Positions 1 to 7,804 of a stretch of DNA of 36,334 bases are shown here, in pieces. The DNA comes from Betaproteobacteria bacterium (GTDB taxonomy: Bacteria; Pseudomonadota; Gammaproteobacteria; Burkholderiales; Usitatibacteraceae), in the NCBI GenBank assembly GCA_025362705.1, contig JANYFH010000232.1, forward strand, positions 1-36,334. The letters are read 5' to 3'. The notes below the pieces were generated by a model. The model was not told the origin of the DNA. It ran no database searches and saw only the letters and a list, made by a program, of their open reading frames with translations. The position numbers and the translations under genes are program-made. Numbering within the stretch: the stretch's first letter is position 1; every line of letters begins with the position of its first letter.

Positions 1-1
1 T

Positions 2-904
2 GGCAGCGTCTTTCCATGGACTTTTCCGCTGATGGGAACCTATTGGACTGCCGCCGATATCCTGGTTCAGCACGTTTCCAAAAAAGGTAGCCTGAAGGGC
101 AAGAAAATAGCGCTGGTGTATCACGACTCGCCGTTCGGCAAGGAGCCGATTCCAGTGCTGGAAGCACATGCCAAAAAACATGGCTTTGAATTAGTCAAAT
201 TGCCTGTTACGCATCCTGGCCTCGAACAAAAAGCCACCTGGCTGCAGATTCGCCAGCAGAAGCCTGATTACGTGTTCCTGTGGGGTTGGGGCGGCATGAA
301 CTCCACCGCGATCAAAGAAGCGATTGCCGTGTCGTATCCGCGTTTGCAAATGTACGGCGTGTGGTGGTCAGCAGCTGAACCGGATGTGCTGCCTGCCGAC
401 ATGGCGGCGAAAGGTTACAACGGACTGGCAATGCAGCATTCGAGCGAGAAAGATGCGGCCGTACATAAGGACATGCTGAAGTATCTCTACGACAAGAGCA
501 AAGGCACCGGCAAGAAAGAGGAAGTCGGCAATGTGCTCTACAACCGCGGCATGATCAGCGCAATGCTGGTGGTCGAAGCGGTCCGCAAGGCGCAATCGAA
601 ATATGGCAAGAAACCGGTGACGGGTGAGCAGGTGCGCTGGGGTGCAGAGAACCTGAATATCGATACCGCCCGAATCAAGGCTATCGGCTTTGAAGGCATG
701 TTGCAGCCGATCAAAACATCGTGCAGCGATCACGAAGGTGCGCACAAGGCGCGCATCCATACCTGGGATGGCAAAGCGTGGAGCTACACATCGGATTGGT
801 ATGAGGCCGACCGGGGCATGCTGGGCCCGATGATTACGGCGCAGGCCAAAAAATATGCGGAAGAAAAGAAAATTATACCGCGTGATTGCAGCAAAGAAAG
901 TTGA
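2..904 (+). CDS. ABC transporter substrate-binding protein, branched-chain amino acid type (5' partial)
   Basis: Periplasmic ligand-binding protein of the LivK/Peripla_BP_6 family, which captures amino acids or organic acids for a LivHMGF-type importer. The reading frame is open from the first bases of the window (reading ..VFPWTFPLMGTYW..), so the first visible ATG at 32 is internal and the signal peptide plus N-terminal lobe lie outside. About 300 residues remain, with typical family stretches such as KIALVYHDSPFGKE (second-lobe fold) and QQKPDYVFLWGWGGMN. The C-terminus ends in IIPRDCSKES. A livF gene follows after 81 bp, so this is the tail of a transporter operon. The following PaaK-like ligase suggests an acid or aromatic-acid substrate rather than leucine, but that is inference. 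Confidence 0.88.
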   Translation, partial: GSVFPWTFPLMGTYWTAADILVQHVSKKGSLKGKKIALVYHDSPFGKEPIPVLEAHAKKHGFELVKLPVTHPGLEQKATWLQIRQQKPDYVFLWGWGGMNSTAIKEAIAVSYPRLQMYGVWWSAAEPDVLPADMAAKGYNGLAMQHSSEKDAAVHKDMLKYLYDKSKGTGKKEEVGNVLYNRGMISAMLVVEAVRKAQSKYGKKPVTGEQVRWGAENLNIDTARIKAIGFEGMLQPIKTSCSDHEGAHKARIHTWDGKAWSYTSDWYEADRGMLGPMITAQAKKYAEEKKIIPRDCSKES

Positions 905-925
905 TGCTGGTTGAACGTTAGCCAC

Positions 926-957
926 TGGGCGCTGCGCAAAGCATCGTGTAGCGCCCA
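926..957. promoter_or_regulatory. Stem-loop between the binding-protein gene and livF
   Basis: Perfect 8-bp inverted repeat TGGGCGCT / AGCGCCCA with a 16-nt loop, lying 22 bp after the binding-protein stop codon and 28 bp before livF. No T-run follows. Such a hairpin would fit partial termination or 3'-end protection that keeps the binding protein more abundant than the ATPase. That role is inferred. Confidence 0.4.
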
Positions 958-985
958 ATAACGAACGCTCGAATCGAAGACACAA

Positions 986-1822
986 ATGCTAAACGCCACC
1001 CAACCTCCTGTTGCAGCAACAAAACCCCTGCTATCGGTCAACGGCATCGAGGTCATCTACAACCACGTCATCCTCGTGCTGAAGGGCGTTTCGCTTTGCG
1101 TGCCGGAGGGTGGCATCGTCGCGATCCTTGGCGCCAATGGCGCGGGCAAGACAACCACCTTGCGCGCCGTCTCGAATCTGCTGAAAAGCGAACGTGGTGA
1201 TGTGACCAAAGGTTCGGTCGAATATCGGGGTGAAAAGGTGCATCAACTGTCGCCGTCCGATCTGGTCAAGCGCGGTGTCATTCAGGTGATGGAGGGCCGC
1301 CACTGTTTTGCGCATCTGACGGTTGAAGAAAACTTGTTGACGGGTGCATATACGCGCAACGCTTCCCGCGCTGACGTTAATGTCGATCTTGAAAAGGTCT
1401 ACAACTATTTCCCGCGTTTGAAAACGCGTCGTAACTCCCAATCCGGCTACACCTCTGGCGGCGAGCAGCAGATGACGGCGGTCGGACGCGCCTTGATGTC
1501 GCGACCAAACATGATTCTGCTTGATGAGCCGTCGATGGGATTGGCGCCGCAGATTGTTGAAGAAATTTTTGAAATCGTGCGCAACCTGAATCAAAAGGAG
1601 AAGGTGAGTTTTCTGCTCGCCGAGCAGAACACGAATGTGGCATTGCGCTACGCAGAATTTGGCTACATCCTGGAAAACGGACGTGTAGTGATGGAAGGTG
1701 CAGCGAAGAGTCTCGCCGAGAATGAAGATGTGAAGGAGTTTTATCTCGGCATTTCAATATCTGGCCGCAAGAGCTTCAGGGACGTGAAGCACTATCGGCG
1801 CCGCAAGCGCTGGTTGGCGTGA
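986..1822 (+). CDS. livF: ABC transporter ATP-binding protein, LivF type
   Basis: Cytoplasmic ATPase subunit of a branched-chain amino acid type importer. Walker A GANGAGKTT lies at residues 49-57. The ABC signature region reads YTSGGEQQM, Walker B is MILLDEPSMGLAP, and the H-loop region is LLAEQN. At 278 residues it is longer than the usual LivF (about 235) because of an N-terminal leader of about 17 residues and a basic C-terminal tail (RKSFRDVKHYRRRKRW). I recall that tail from betaproteobacterial paralogues found beside PaaK-like ligases. The stop codon overlaps the next gene's ATG (TGATG), which implies translational coupling. Confidence 0.93.
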   Translation: MLNATQPPVAATKPLLSVNGIEVIYNHVILVLKGVSLCVPEGGIVAILGANGAGKTTTLRAVSNLLKSERGDVTKGSVEYRGEKVHQLSPSDLVKRGVIQVMEGRHCFAHLTVEENLLTGAYTRNASRADVNVDLEKVYNYFPRLKTRRNSQSGYTSGGEQQMTAVGRALMSRPNMILLDEPSMGLAPQIVEEIFEIVRNLNQKEKVSFLLAEQNTNVALRYAEFGYILENGRVVMEGAAKSLAENEDVKEFYLGISISGRKSFRDVKHYRRRKRWLA

Positions 1823-2118
1823 TGGCGAGGCTGTCAACTTCCGTGCTGGAAAATTTGCAGCCGTTGCTGGATAAGCTTCAGGACGCTCCCGGTCTTGTTC
1901 AAATTAAACCAGCGATTTTTTACTCCCGGCGTATTCCCATGCTGCATTTTCATGAAAGTTCAGACGGTGTTGTCGCGGATTTGAAGTGCGTGACGCCGAT
2001 TCCGTCAGGATTTGATCGAATGAAAATCACCAGTGTTGCCGGCCGGCAAAAGCTCATCAGGGAAGTGACCGCAAGATGTGCTGCGCTGGCTGCCACACAC
2101 GCGGTGAAGCGCTCATGA
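1822..2118 (+). CDS. Small conserved-context protein of unknown function
   Basis: A 98-residue protein whose ATG overlaps the livF stop and whose own stop overlaps the next gene's start (ATGA). It is therefore held in a tightly coupled three-gene unit. No signal peptide or membrane segment is visible. The middle reads ..IFYSRRIPMLHFHES.. and ..VVADLKCVTPIPSGFDRMKI.., looking like a small alpha/beta domain. I do not recognise a family. Position between a transporter ATPase and a CoA ligase suggests a role in uptake or activation of the same substrate. GTG at 1819 is an alternative start adding one residue. Confidence 0.7.
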   Translation: MARLSTSVLENLQPLLDKLQDAPGLVQIKPAIFYSRRIPMLHFHESSDGVVADLKCVTPIPSGFDRMKITSVAGRQKLIREVTARCAALAATHAVKRS

Positions 2119-3344
2119 GCATGCATTACGACACGCTCGAGACGAGGCCGCCGGAACAGCGCGAAGGTGAGTTGTTCGCAGCACTTCCCGCACAAGTCGC
2201 CCACGCGAAGGCAAACGCGCTGTATTTTGCGACATTGCTTGCCGGCATAGAGCCGCGTGACGTGGCCTCGCGCAAAGCATTGGCAACGTTGCCAGTCACG
2301 CGCAAATCAGATCTTGTGGATATACAAAAGCGCCGACTCCCATTCGGCGGATTGAACGCCATCGCCCCGGAAAAACTCGCGAGGCTGTTTGTTTCCCCCG
2401 GCCCGATTTACGACGCCGAAGGCAGGAGCCGTGATTTCTGGCGCACCGCACGCGTCATGTTCGCCGCAGGGTTTCGCGCAGGTGACATTGTGCACAACAC
2501 GTTTTCATATCACCTCACGCCCGCAGGATCGATGTTCGAAACCGGCGCACATGCGCTCGGTTGCGCAGTGATTCCGGCGGGCACGGGGCAGACAGAGATG
2601 CAACTCGCGACAATCGCGGCATTGCGACCATGCGCGTTCGCCGGCACACCGTCGTTCCTGAAATTGCTGATTGAGAAAGCCGACGAATACGATAGCGACA
2701 TAGGCCCGATCAAGAAAGCGATCTTGTCCGGAGAAGCGTTCCTGGCGCCTGCGCGCGAGCTCTTCAAGGCTCGCGGCATCGATGCTTACCAGGTCTACGG
2801 CAGCGCTGATCTGGGGATGATTGCGTATGAAAGCGGTGCCCGCGAAGGATTGATACTGGATGAAAACATCATCGTCGAAATTGTCCAGCCCGGCACTGGC
2901 AACCCCGTACCCGACGGTGAAGTTGGCGAGGTCGTGGTGACGACTTTCAATCGTGACTATCCGTTGATTCGTTTTGCCACGGGTGATTTGTCAGCTGTAC
3001 TTCTCGGGGCATCATCGTGCGGCCGTACCAATATCCGCATCAAAGGCTGGATGGGCCGCGCCGATCAAAGCACCAAAGTGCGCGGCATGTTCGTGCACCC
3101 ACACCAGATCGCCGAAATTGCGAAACGTCATCCAGAAATTTTAAAGGTAAGACTTACCGTAAGCCATGTGGATGCTGCGGATGCGATGATGCTCTCGTGC
3201 GAAGCATCAACTGAACTCGATCAGGAGGCAGTCAAAAATTCCATTCGCGAAATTACCAAGCTGCGCGGGGATGTGCGAATAGCAGCGAATGGATCGTTGC
3301 CGAATGATGGCAAGGTGATTGAGGATTGTCGAACCTACACTTGA
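2115..3344 (+). CDS. Phenylacetate-CoA ligase family protein (PaaK-like)
   Basis: Member of the AMP-forming adenylate family related to phenylacetate-CoA ligase, which activates a carboxylic acid with ATP and CoA. It has 409 residues, slightly shorter than PaaK (about 430). Visible family features are the SGEAFLAPARELF segment, the YGSADLGMIAYES adenylate-binding motif, RFATGDLSAVLL, and the C-terminal lid starting near RIKGWMGRADQSTKVRGMFVHP. The start at 2115 is chosen because its ATGA overlaps the upstream stop; a GTG at 2076 would lie inside the previous gene. Operon context with livF suggests it traps the imported acid as a CoA thioester. The substrate is unknown. Confidence 0.85.
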   Translation: MSMHYDTLETRPPEQREGELFAALPAQVAHAKANALYFATLLAGIEPRDVASRKALATLPVTRKSDLVDIQKRRLPFGGLNAIAPEKLARLFVSPGPIYDAEGRSRDFWRTARVMFAAGFRAGDIVHNTFSYHLTPAGSMFETGAHALGCAVIPAGTGQTEMQLATIAALRPCAFAGTPSFLKLLIEKADEYDSDIGPIKKAILSGEAFLAPARELFKARGIDAYQVYGSADLGMIAYESGAREGLILDENIIVEIVQPGTGNPVPDGEVGEVVVTTFNRDYPLIRFATGDLSAVLLGASSCGRTNIRIKGWMGRADQSTKVRGMFVHPHQIAEIAKRHPEILKVRLTVSHVDAADAMMLSCEASTELDQEAVKNSIREITKLRGDVRIAANGSLPNDGKVIEDCRTYT

Positions 3345-3388
3345 TGTGATGAGGCACTAGAATCGCGGCCCAAAGACGGAGAAAAGAC

Positions 3389-4477
3389 TTGAAAACTTAT
3401 CGCATCGCCACGATTCCCGGAGACGGAATTGGCAAGGAAGTCGTACCGGCAGGCCGCCATGTGCTGGAAGCACTTGCGGCCGCAGACGGTTCGTTTCGCT
3501 TCGAGTTCGAGAATTTCGACTGGGGCGGCGACTACTACCGCGCTCACGGCATGATGATGCCGGAGGATGGATTGAATCCATTACGCGACAAGGACGCGAT
3601 TTTGTTCGGCTCAGCCGGGGACCCGCATATTCCGGATCACATTACGCTCTGGGGTTTGCGCCTGAAAATTTGCCAGGGTTTCGATCAATACGCCAACGTG
3701 CGGCCAACGCGCATCTTGCCGGGCATAGATGCCCCGCTCAAGCGTTGTGCGATGGAAGATCTCAACTGGGTCATCGTGCGCGAAAATTCGGAAGGAGAAT
3801 ATGCCGGCGTCGGCGGTCGCGCGCACCAGGGGCATCCGATCGAAGTGGCAACCGATGTTTCGATCATGACGCGTGTCGGCGTCGAGCGCATCATTCGTTT
3901 TGCATTCAAGCTGGCGCAGTCGAGGCCGCGCAAGCTCCTGACGGTCATCACCAAGAGCAACGCACAGCGCCATGCGATGGTGATGTGGGATGAAATCGCC
4001 AATCTGGTTGCGAAGGATTTTCCGGACGTCAAATGGGACAAGGAATTGGTCGATGCCGCCACCGCGCGCATGGTCAATCGCCCGGCGAGCCTCGATACCA
4101 TCGTTGCCACCAACCTGCACGCCGACATTCTCTCCGACCTGGCTGCAGCGCTGGCAGGCAGCCTCGGCATCGCACCCACCGCCAACCTCGATCCGGAACG
4201 CCGCTACCCGTCGATGTTCGAACCGATCCACGGGTCGGCCTTCGACATCATGGGTCAGGGTCTGGCCAATCCCGTCGGTACTTTTTGGTCAGCGGTCATG
4301 ATGCTTGAGCATCTTGGCGAGGCTGAAGCCGCCAAACGACTGATGCAGGTAATTGAAGGCGTCACTGCCGACACCAAATTGCACACACGCGATCTCGGTG
4401 GCTCGGCGACCACTGTGGAAGTTACCGATGCTGTTTGCAAGCGCCTGGGTGGCAGCGTTCTGTACAGCGCTGCCTGA
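3389..4477 (+). CDS. Tartrate/D-malate dehydrogenase family (isocitrate/isopropylmalate dehydrogenase fold)
   Basis: NAD-dependent beta-decarboxylating dehydrogenase of the TtuC/DmlA branch, acting on tartrate, D-malate or 3-isopropylmalate-like acids. It has 362 residues. It starts at TTG 3389 with a good ribosome site (GGAG, positions 3379-3382). Family motifs: IPGDGIGKEV near the N-terminus, VRENSEGEYAGVGGR, the NLHADILSDLAAAL metal-binding signature (residues about 238-251), and FEPIHGSAFDIMGQG. LWGLRLKICQGFDQYANVRP is typical of tartrate dehydrogenase rather than LeuB. It sits 44 bp after the ligase and may belong to the same catabolic unit or be separately transcribed. Confidence 0.87.
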   Translation: MKTYRIATIPGDGIGKEVVPAGRHVLEALAAADGSFRFEFENFDWGGDYYRAHGMMMPEDGLNPLRDKDAILFGSAGDPHIPDHITLWGLRLKICQGFDQYANVRPTRILPGIDAPLKRCAMEDLNWVIVRENSEGEYAGVGGRAHQGHPIEVATDVSIMTRVGVERIIRFAFKLAQSRPRKLLTVITKSNAQRHAMVMWDEIANLVAKDFPDVKWDKELVDAATARMVNRPASLDTIVATNLHADILSDLAAALAGSLGIAPTANLDPERRYPSMFEPIHGSAFDIMGQGLANPVGTFWSAVMMLEHLGEAEAAKRLMQVIEGVTADTKLHTRDLGGSATTVEVTDAVCKRLGGSVLYSAA

Positions 4478-4645
4478 TACTTGTTCCCGGGAGAAAACAA
4501 AAATCATGGCAATTCGCTCCTGAACATTTGGATTTCGTAATCACGCTAAATAACAAACTGGCGAGCCAGATCAAGGATGAAATGGACAAGTTTGCCGGTA
4601 GGTAAAAAAGCTAAAGTGACCATCGATTTAATCGGTAAAGTCAAG
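4478..4645. other. Intergenic DNA without a supportable gene
   Basis: First part of a roughly 1-kb gap between the dehydrogenase and dksA. I see no promoter or intact gene. A short open stretch ends at a TAG near 4605 and reads like the end of a coding region (..KDEMDKFAGR), with no start or ribosome site, so it may be a remnant. The rest of the gap holds two repeats, an antitoxin pseudogene and the dksA control region, listed separately. Confidence 0.5.
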
Positions 4646-4704
4646 AACCGGTGCGATTCACAGGCACAAATGCCTTCGAGATCCGCGCCAAATGGCGTTC
4701 TACG
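4646..4704 (+). repeat. Dispersed palindromic intergenic repeat, copy A
   Basis: One of eight related copies in this window. The left half reads ACCGGTGCG and the right half CGCGCCAAATGGCGTTCTACG. GGTGCG pairs with CGCGCC, and AGGCA pairs with TGCCT around a 4-nt loop, giving a two-step hairpin. It lies about 170 bp after the dehydrogenase stop. Confidence 0.7.
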
Positions 4705-4734
4705 ATTTACGCAACACCTCAAACCTCAACTAGC

Positions 4735-4762
4735 CGTCATTCCGCCGAAGGCCGAAATGACG
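4735..4762. repeat. REP-like palindrome
   Basis: Imperfect hairpin with CGTCATT and AATGACG arms around a GCCGAAGGC core. The pattern resembles the common proteobacterial extragenic palindrome of the CGTCATTCCGGCGAA type. It is a single copy here, slightly degraded, and unrelated to the larger repeat family next to it. Confidence 0.5.
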
Positions 4763-4860
4763 CGGTTAATAGGAGTTCCATTGAGGCAACATTGCCAAGT
4801 GTAAGCTTTGCGCAATAGCGACCTAGATCAGAGTGATTTCCGCGCGCGGCATGAGCCGCA

Positions 4861-5144
4861 ATGAATGGAAAATATGTGAAAGCCAAACTTAAACCCATAC
4901 CCACCTTCAAGTCCGAGGCAGCGGAACCGCATTCTGGCTAAAGAAAGACAGTACCAAGTACGTCGACAGGGCGAAAGCGAAGCGCGTAAGTTTCCCCAAT
5001 CTCAAACTAACGAACCAGAGCATTTCACTATGCCTGCAGTTGCACATGCTCAAACGCACCAAGGACAAAGCAAACGCAAACGCCCGCGATGTTACCTATC
5101 AATCGCTGATCAAGATTTGGCTGGAGGAGAACTTGTCAGCATAG
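4861..5144 (+). pseudogene. CopG-family antitoxin, frameshifted remnant
   Basis: Remnant of a type II antitoxin of the CopG_antitoxin (PF12441, BrnA-like) kind. The first frame from ATG 4861 (or GTG 4876) reads ..KLKPIPTFKSEAAE and then hits TAA. A one-base deletion near 4927 shifts the frame, after which the family pattern resumes: FWLKKDSTKYVD, KAKRVSFPNLK, SISL, then ARDVTYQSLIKIWLEENLSA and TAG at 5142-5144. The ribbon region is also eroded (LCLQLHMLKRTK where LRLP.. is usual). No partner toxin is recognisable on either side. Confidence 0.8.
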
Positions 5145-5248
5145 GGATACTCAGCAACGATAAGAAGAAGTAATCGTGGATTTCATGTTCTTTGCGCGGT
5201 GCGGTTTGAACTCGCTGGATTAAGAACAGTTTAACGAGGGATGATTGT

Positions 5249-5268
5249 AACAAGAATCATTCTTAATA
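5249..5268. promoter_or_regulatory. Fur-box-like palindrome
   Basis: AAGAAT-C-ATTCTT (5252-5264) is a perfect inverted repeat with AT-rich flanks. It resembles the core of a Fur box (GAGAATCATTCTC). It lies about 130 bp upstream of the proposed dksA promoter, in a gap with no other intact gene. A 6-bp-arm palindrome can occur by chance, so the call rests on the similarity to the Fur core only. Confidence 0.3.
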
Positions 5269-5396
5269 AGAGTAGCGAGCCTACGCTCCAGCAAGGGCGG
5301 GCTTCTCGGCGCATATCCCACCGAGACGTGCATCCAGCCTTGTTCACAGGGCAGTGTGTTTTCAACACAGGTTACGGGATAATCAAAAGAATTGCG

Positions 5397-5425
5397 TTGA
5401 ATTCACTGAGTGGTTTCAGTACACT
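5397..5425 (+). promoter_or_regulatory. Sigma-70-type promoter for dksA
   Basis: TTGAAT at 5397-5402 and TACACT at 5420-5425, separated by exactly 17 bp. This predicts a transcript starting near 5432 and a leader of about 70 nt before the TTG start of dksA. Found by eye; no start-site data. Confidence 0.45.
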
Positions 5426-5500
5426 TACGCGTTTTTGTGTTTCTGGTGTTTCCTAAAATGCCCGCAAAAACATGATTGTGTTGTTTCAGGAGAGTTGAAG

Positions 5501-6229
5501 TTGGTTACTGCAAAAGCAAAACCGAAGGCGAAAGCCGGGGGCAGCAAAACAAAAGTCGGCACAAAAGTTGCCAAACCCAAGGCAAAGCCCGTGGTGAAAG
5601 CCAAGGCCAAGCCAGCGCCGAAAATCGTCGCGAAGGCCAAGCCTGCGCCGAAAACAGTGGTGAAGCCAAAGGTAAAACCAAAGGCAAAAGTAAAAGTGGT
5701 GCCCAAGACGGTTGCCAAAGCCGCGCCTAAGCCAGCACCAAAAAACGTCGCTAAGCCCGTAACAAAGCTCATAACGAAACCAACACCGTACGTTTCGTCG
5801 AAGGCCGATACCCGCGTTCCGGGTTTGGCCACCGAAGCGGAACTGATCAAGCAGTCGAAGGCTGATTACATGTCGTCTGCGCAACGTAAATTTTTCAAGC
5901 ACCGTTTGCTTGAGTTGCAGACGCAAATGCGCGACAACGCTGACGCGACCACTGAACACTTGAGGGAACTGGCTGTAGCGCCCGATCCGGCAGACCGTGC
6001 GACGCAGGAAGAAGAACACGCGCTGGAACTGCGAACGCGCGATCGCGAGCGGAAGCTCCTGAAAAAGATCGAAGCTGCGCTTCTGCGTATCGAAGACGGT
6101 AGCTATGGTTACTGCGAAGAAACGGGCGAACCCATCGGTGTGCCGCGTTTGCTGGCGCGCCCCACCGCAACGCTGACGATCGAAGCACAAGAGCGTCGCG
6201 AACTGAAGCAAAAAATGTACGGCGAGTAA
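5501..6229 (+). CDS. dksA: RNA polymerase-binding transcription factor DksA with basic N-terminal tail
   Basis: DksA works with ppGpp in the RNA polymerase secondary channel to control stable-RNA and amino-acid promoters. The protein is 242 residues against about 150 in most relatives. Residues about 3-95 are a Lys/Ala/Pro-rich, histone-H1-like repeat of KPKAK and KPAPK units. The DksA domain follows (about 115-242), with the coiled-coil tip DPADRA preserving the DxxDxA motif. The zinc-finger region reads YGYCEETGEPIG.. and LTIEAQERRE, keeping only one of the four cysteines, as I recall from betaproteobacterial homologues. TTG at 5501 is chosen because AGGAGA (5488-5493) lies 7 nt upstream; TTG 5495 is too close to it. 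Confidence 0.9.
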   Translation: MVTAKAKPKAKAGGSKTKVGTKVAKPKAKPVVKAKAKPAPKIVAKAKPAPKTVVKPKVKPKAKVKVVPKTVAKAAPKPAPKNVAKPVTKLITKPTPYVSSKADTRVPGLATEAELIKQSKADYMSSAQRKFFKHRLLELQTQMRDNADATTEHLRELAVAPDPADRATQEEEHALELRTRDRERKLLKKIEAALLRIEDGSYGYCEETGEPIGVPRLLARPTATLTIEAQERRELKQKMYGE

Positions 6230-6251
6230 ATGACGTCCGTGCAGCACACAG

Positions 6252-6279
6252 GAAAACGGCCACGCATGTGGCCGTTTTC
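6252..6279. terminator. Bidirectional intrinsic terminator between dksA and the NlpC/P60 gene
   Basis: Perfect 12-bp inverted repeat GAAAACGGCCAC / GTGGCCGTTTTC around a GCAT loop, lying between two convergent genes. The GC core ends in a T4 run on either strand. Confidence 0.78.
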
Positions 6280-6288
6280 ATTTGGACG

Positions 6289-6816
6289 TCAATCTTCGCT
6301 TAGCAGGCGCCGCGCACCATTGAAGCGTTTTTTCCAGTAATTGTCCGACATGCTGACGATCTCCACGCTCTTGCCACGCGAGGGAGCATGGACAAAACGG
6401 CCTTCACCGAGATAAATACCAACATGCGAAAAAGCGCGATTGAGCGTTTTATAAAAAACCAGGTCGCCCGGTTGCAGATCCTCACTTTTCACATTCACAC
6501 CAAGTTTGCCCATTGCGTAGGAACTGCGCGGTAATTCAAGTGCCAGCGACTCGGCAAACACATGGCGCACAAAGCCCGAACAATCGAAGCCAGATTGCGC
6601 TGAATTGCCGCCGTATTTGTAGTTCACGCCGATCATCGAGATTGCATGGATCAGTAAATTCTGCAAGCGGTCGGGCGGTGACAATTTCGCTTCCGCAATT
6701 GGTTCGGCGCGAAACTGCGGCTCGTCGCTAGTATCCGGTGCCACTCGATTGGCGAACGCCGGCATCAACGCGACCAAGTTTCCCGTAAGCAATATTGTCA
6801 TGAGTGCCCGAATCAT
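6289..6816 (-). CDS. NlpC/P60 family cell-wall hydrolase
   Basis: Predicted exported gamma-D-glutamyl peptidase that cuts peptidoglycan stem peptides. It has 175 residues. The N-terminus MIRALMTILLTGNLVAL..AFA is a signal peptide. The NlpC/P60 domain spans about 60-172, with the catalytic Cys in FDCSGFVRHVF, the His in SHVGIYLG and the third polar residue in FVHAPSRG. The start at 6816 is preferred because longer forms would run into the divergent dienelactone hydrolase gene. No strong ribosome site is visible. Its start lies 65 bp from the start of the divergent hydrolase gene, so they share a promoter region. Confidence 0.88.
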   Translation of the reverse strand: MIRALMTILLTGNLVALMPAFANRVAPDTSDEPQFRAEPIAEAKLSPPDRLQNLLIHAISMIGVNYKYGGNSAQSGFDCSGFVRHVFAESLALELPRSSYAMGKLGVNVKSEDLQPGDLVFYKTLNRAFSHVGIYLGEGRFVHAPSRGKSVEIVSMSDNYWKKRFNGARRLLSED

Positions 6817-6880
6817 GCGTTTGATGATACCGGTTAACGACCGGCATATAATCAAATTTTCCAACCGAGGAAGATTCGCC

Positions 6881-7765
6881 ATGCCGCCAAAAACTGCCCA
6901 TGAACTGATTCCGGACCTTGTACCGTTTGCCCCTAAAACCGAATATTCCCGCCGAGATTTTGTGATGACTTCACTTGCTTCCGGATTCGCCGCCGCTGTG
7001 CTGCCCGTCAACGCACAAACGATCACCACCGATACCAAAGGTCTGACAGCGGGCGAGGTGAAAATTGCCGTCAAGGACGGCCAGATGCCTGCCTATCGCG
7101 CCATGCCTGCCGGGGGAAAAAATTTGCCGGTGGTGTTGGTCGTGCAGGAAATCTTTGGCGTGCATGAGCACATCAAGGATATTTGCAGACGCTTCGCAAA
7201 AGAGGGTTATCTTGCCATCGCACCTGAGCTATATGCACGCCAGGGCGACCCAACCAAATACAAGGAAATTGCGGAGCTGTTCAAAGAAGTTGTGGGCAAA
7301 GTGCCGGACGAGCAAGTGATGTCAGACCTCGATGCGAGCGCTGCGTGGGCGGCAAAGAATGGCGGCAACGCGGACAAAATGGCTGTCACCGGATTTTGTT
7401 GGGGTGGTCGCATCGTCTGGATGTACGCGGCACACAATCCACGCTTGAAGGCGGGTACCGCATGGTACGGTGGTCTGGTCCGTCCGGGTACACCGCTATC
7501 GCCGAAGAATCCAATCGACATTGCATCGACGCTCAAGGTGCCGGTACTGGGATTGTATGGCGCAGCCGACACGGGCATTCCGGGCGACACGGTGGAAAAG
7601 ATGCGCGACGCACTGAAAAAAGCGGGCAGTCAATCCGAGATTGTGTTGTACGTGGATACGCCGCACGGGTTCAACGCTGATTACCGGCCTTCGTACCGTC
7701 CTGGCGAGGCTAATGACGGGTGGAAACGAATGATGGTTTGGTTCCGGAAATACGGGGCAGCCTAA
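6881..7765 (+). CDS. Dienelactone hydrolase family protein, Tat-exported
   Basis: Alpha/beta hydrolase of the DLH family (carboxymethylenebutenolidase-like), 294 residues. The triad can be read directly: Cys173 in GFCWGG, Asp230 in GAADTG, His262 in TPHGFN. The N-terminus has SRRDFVM (23-29) followed by a hydrophobic stretch ending VNAQ, which is a Tat signal, so the enzyme probably acts in the periplasm. Start ATG 6881 follows GAGGAAG at 6867-6873. A TATAAT box at 6847-6852 lies upstream, without a convincing -35 at normal spacing. The substrate cannot be told from sequence. Confidence 0.9.
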   Translation: MPPKTAHELIPDLVPFAPKTEYSRRDFVMTSLASGFAAAVLPVNAQTITTDTKGLTAGEVKIAVKDGQMPAYRAMPAGGKNLPVVLVVQEIFGVHEHIKDICRRFAKEGYLAIAPELYARQGDPTKYKEIAELFKEVVGKVPDEQVMSDLDASAAWAAKNGGNADKMAVTGFCWGGRIVWMYAAHNPRLKAGTAWYGGLVRPGTPLSPKNPIDIASTLKVPVLGLYGAADTGIPGDTVEKMRDALKKAGSQSEIVLYVDTPHGFNADYRPSYRPGEANDGWKRMMVWFRKYGAA

Positions 7766-7784
7766 GCAGGGTAATACCGACCAG

Positions 7785-7804
7785 GCCGCGCCGAATGGCG
7801 CGGC
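7785..7804. terminator. Hairpin between convergent genes
   Basis: Perfect 8-bp stem GCCGCGCC / GGCGCGGC with a GAAT loop, between the dienelactone hydrolase stop and the convergent methyltransferase stop (it touches the latter). There is no T-run on either side, so termination is only likely. Confidence 0.4.

Noticed and set aside
4498..4605. Stretch reading like an arsenate-reductase or phosphatase fragment (DFVITL..)
   Set aside because: Too short and without flanking family motifs to name; kept only as possible remnant.
4577..4804. 75-residue open frame in the gap after the dehydrogenase
   Set aside because: It runs through repeat copy A and the REP-like palindrome, has no ribosome site, and its composition is not protein-like.
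5241..5456. 71-residue frame before dksA
   Set aside because: Overlaps the Fur-like site and the dksA promoter; no family pattern such as HemP could be seen.
5486..6247. Long frames antisense to dksA
   Set aside because: Mirror of the Lys/Ala-rich coding bias; no start signals.
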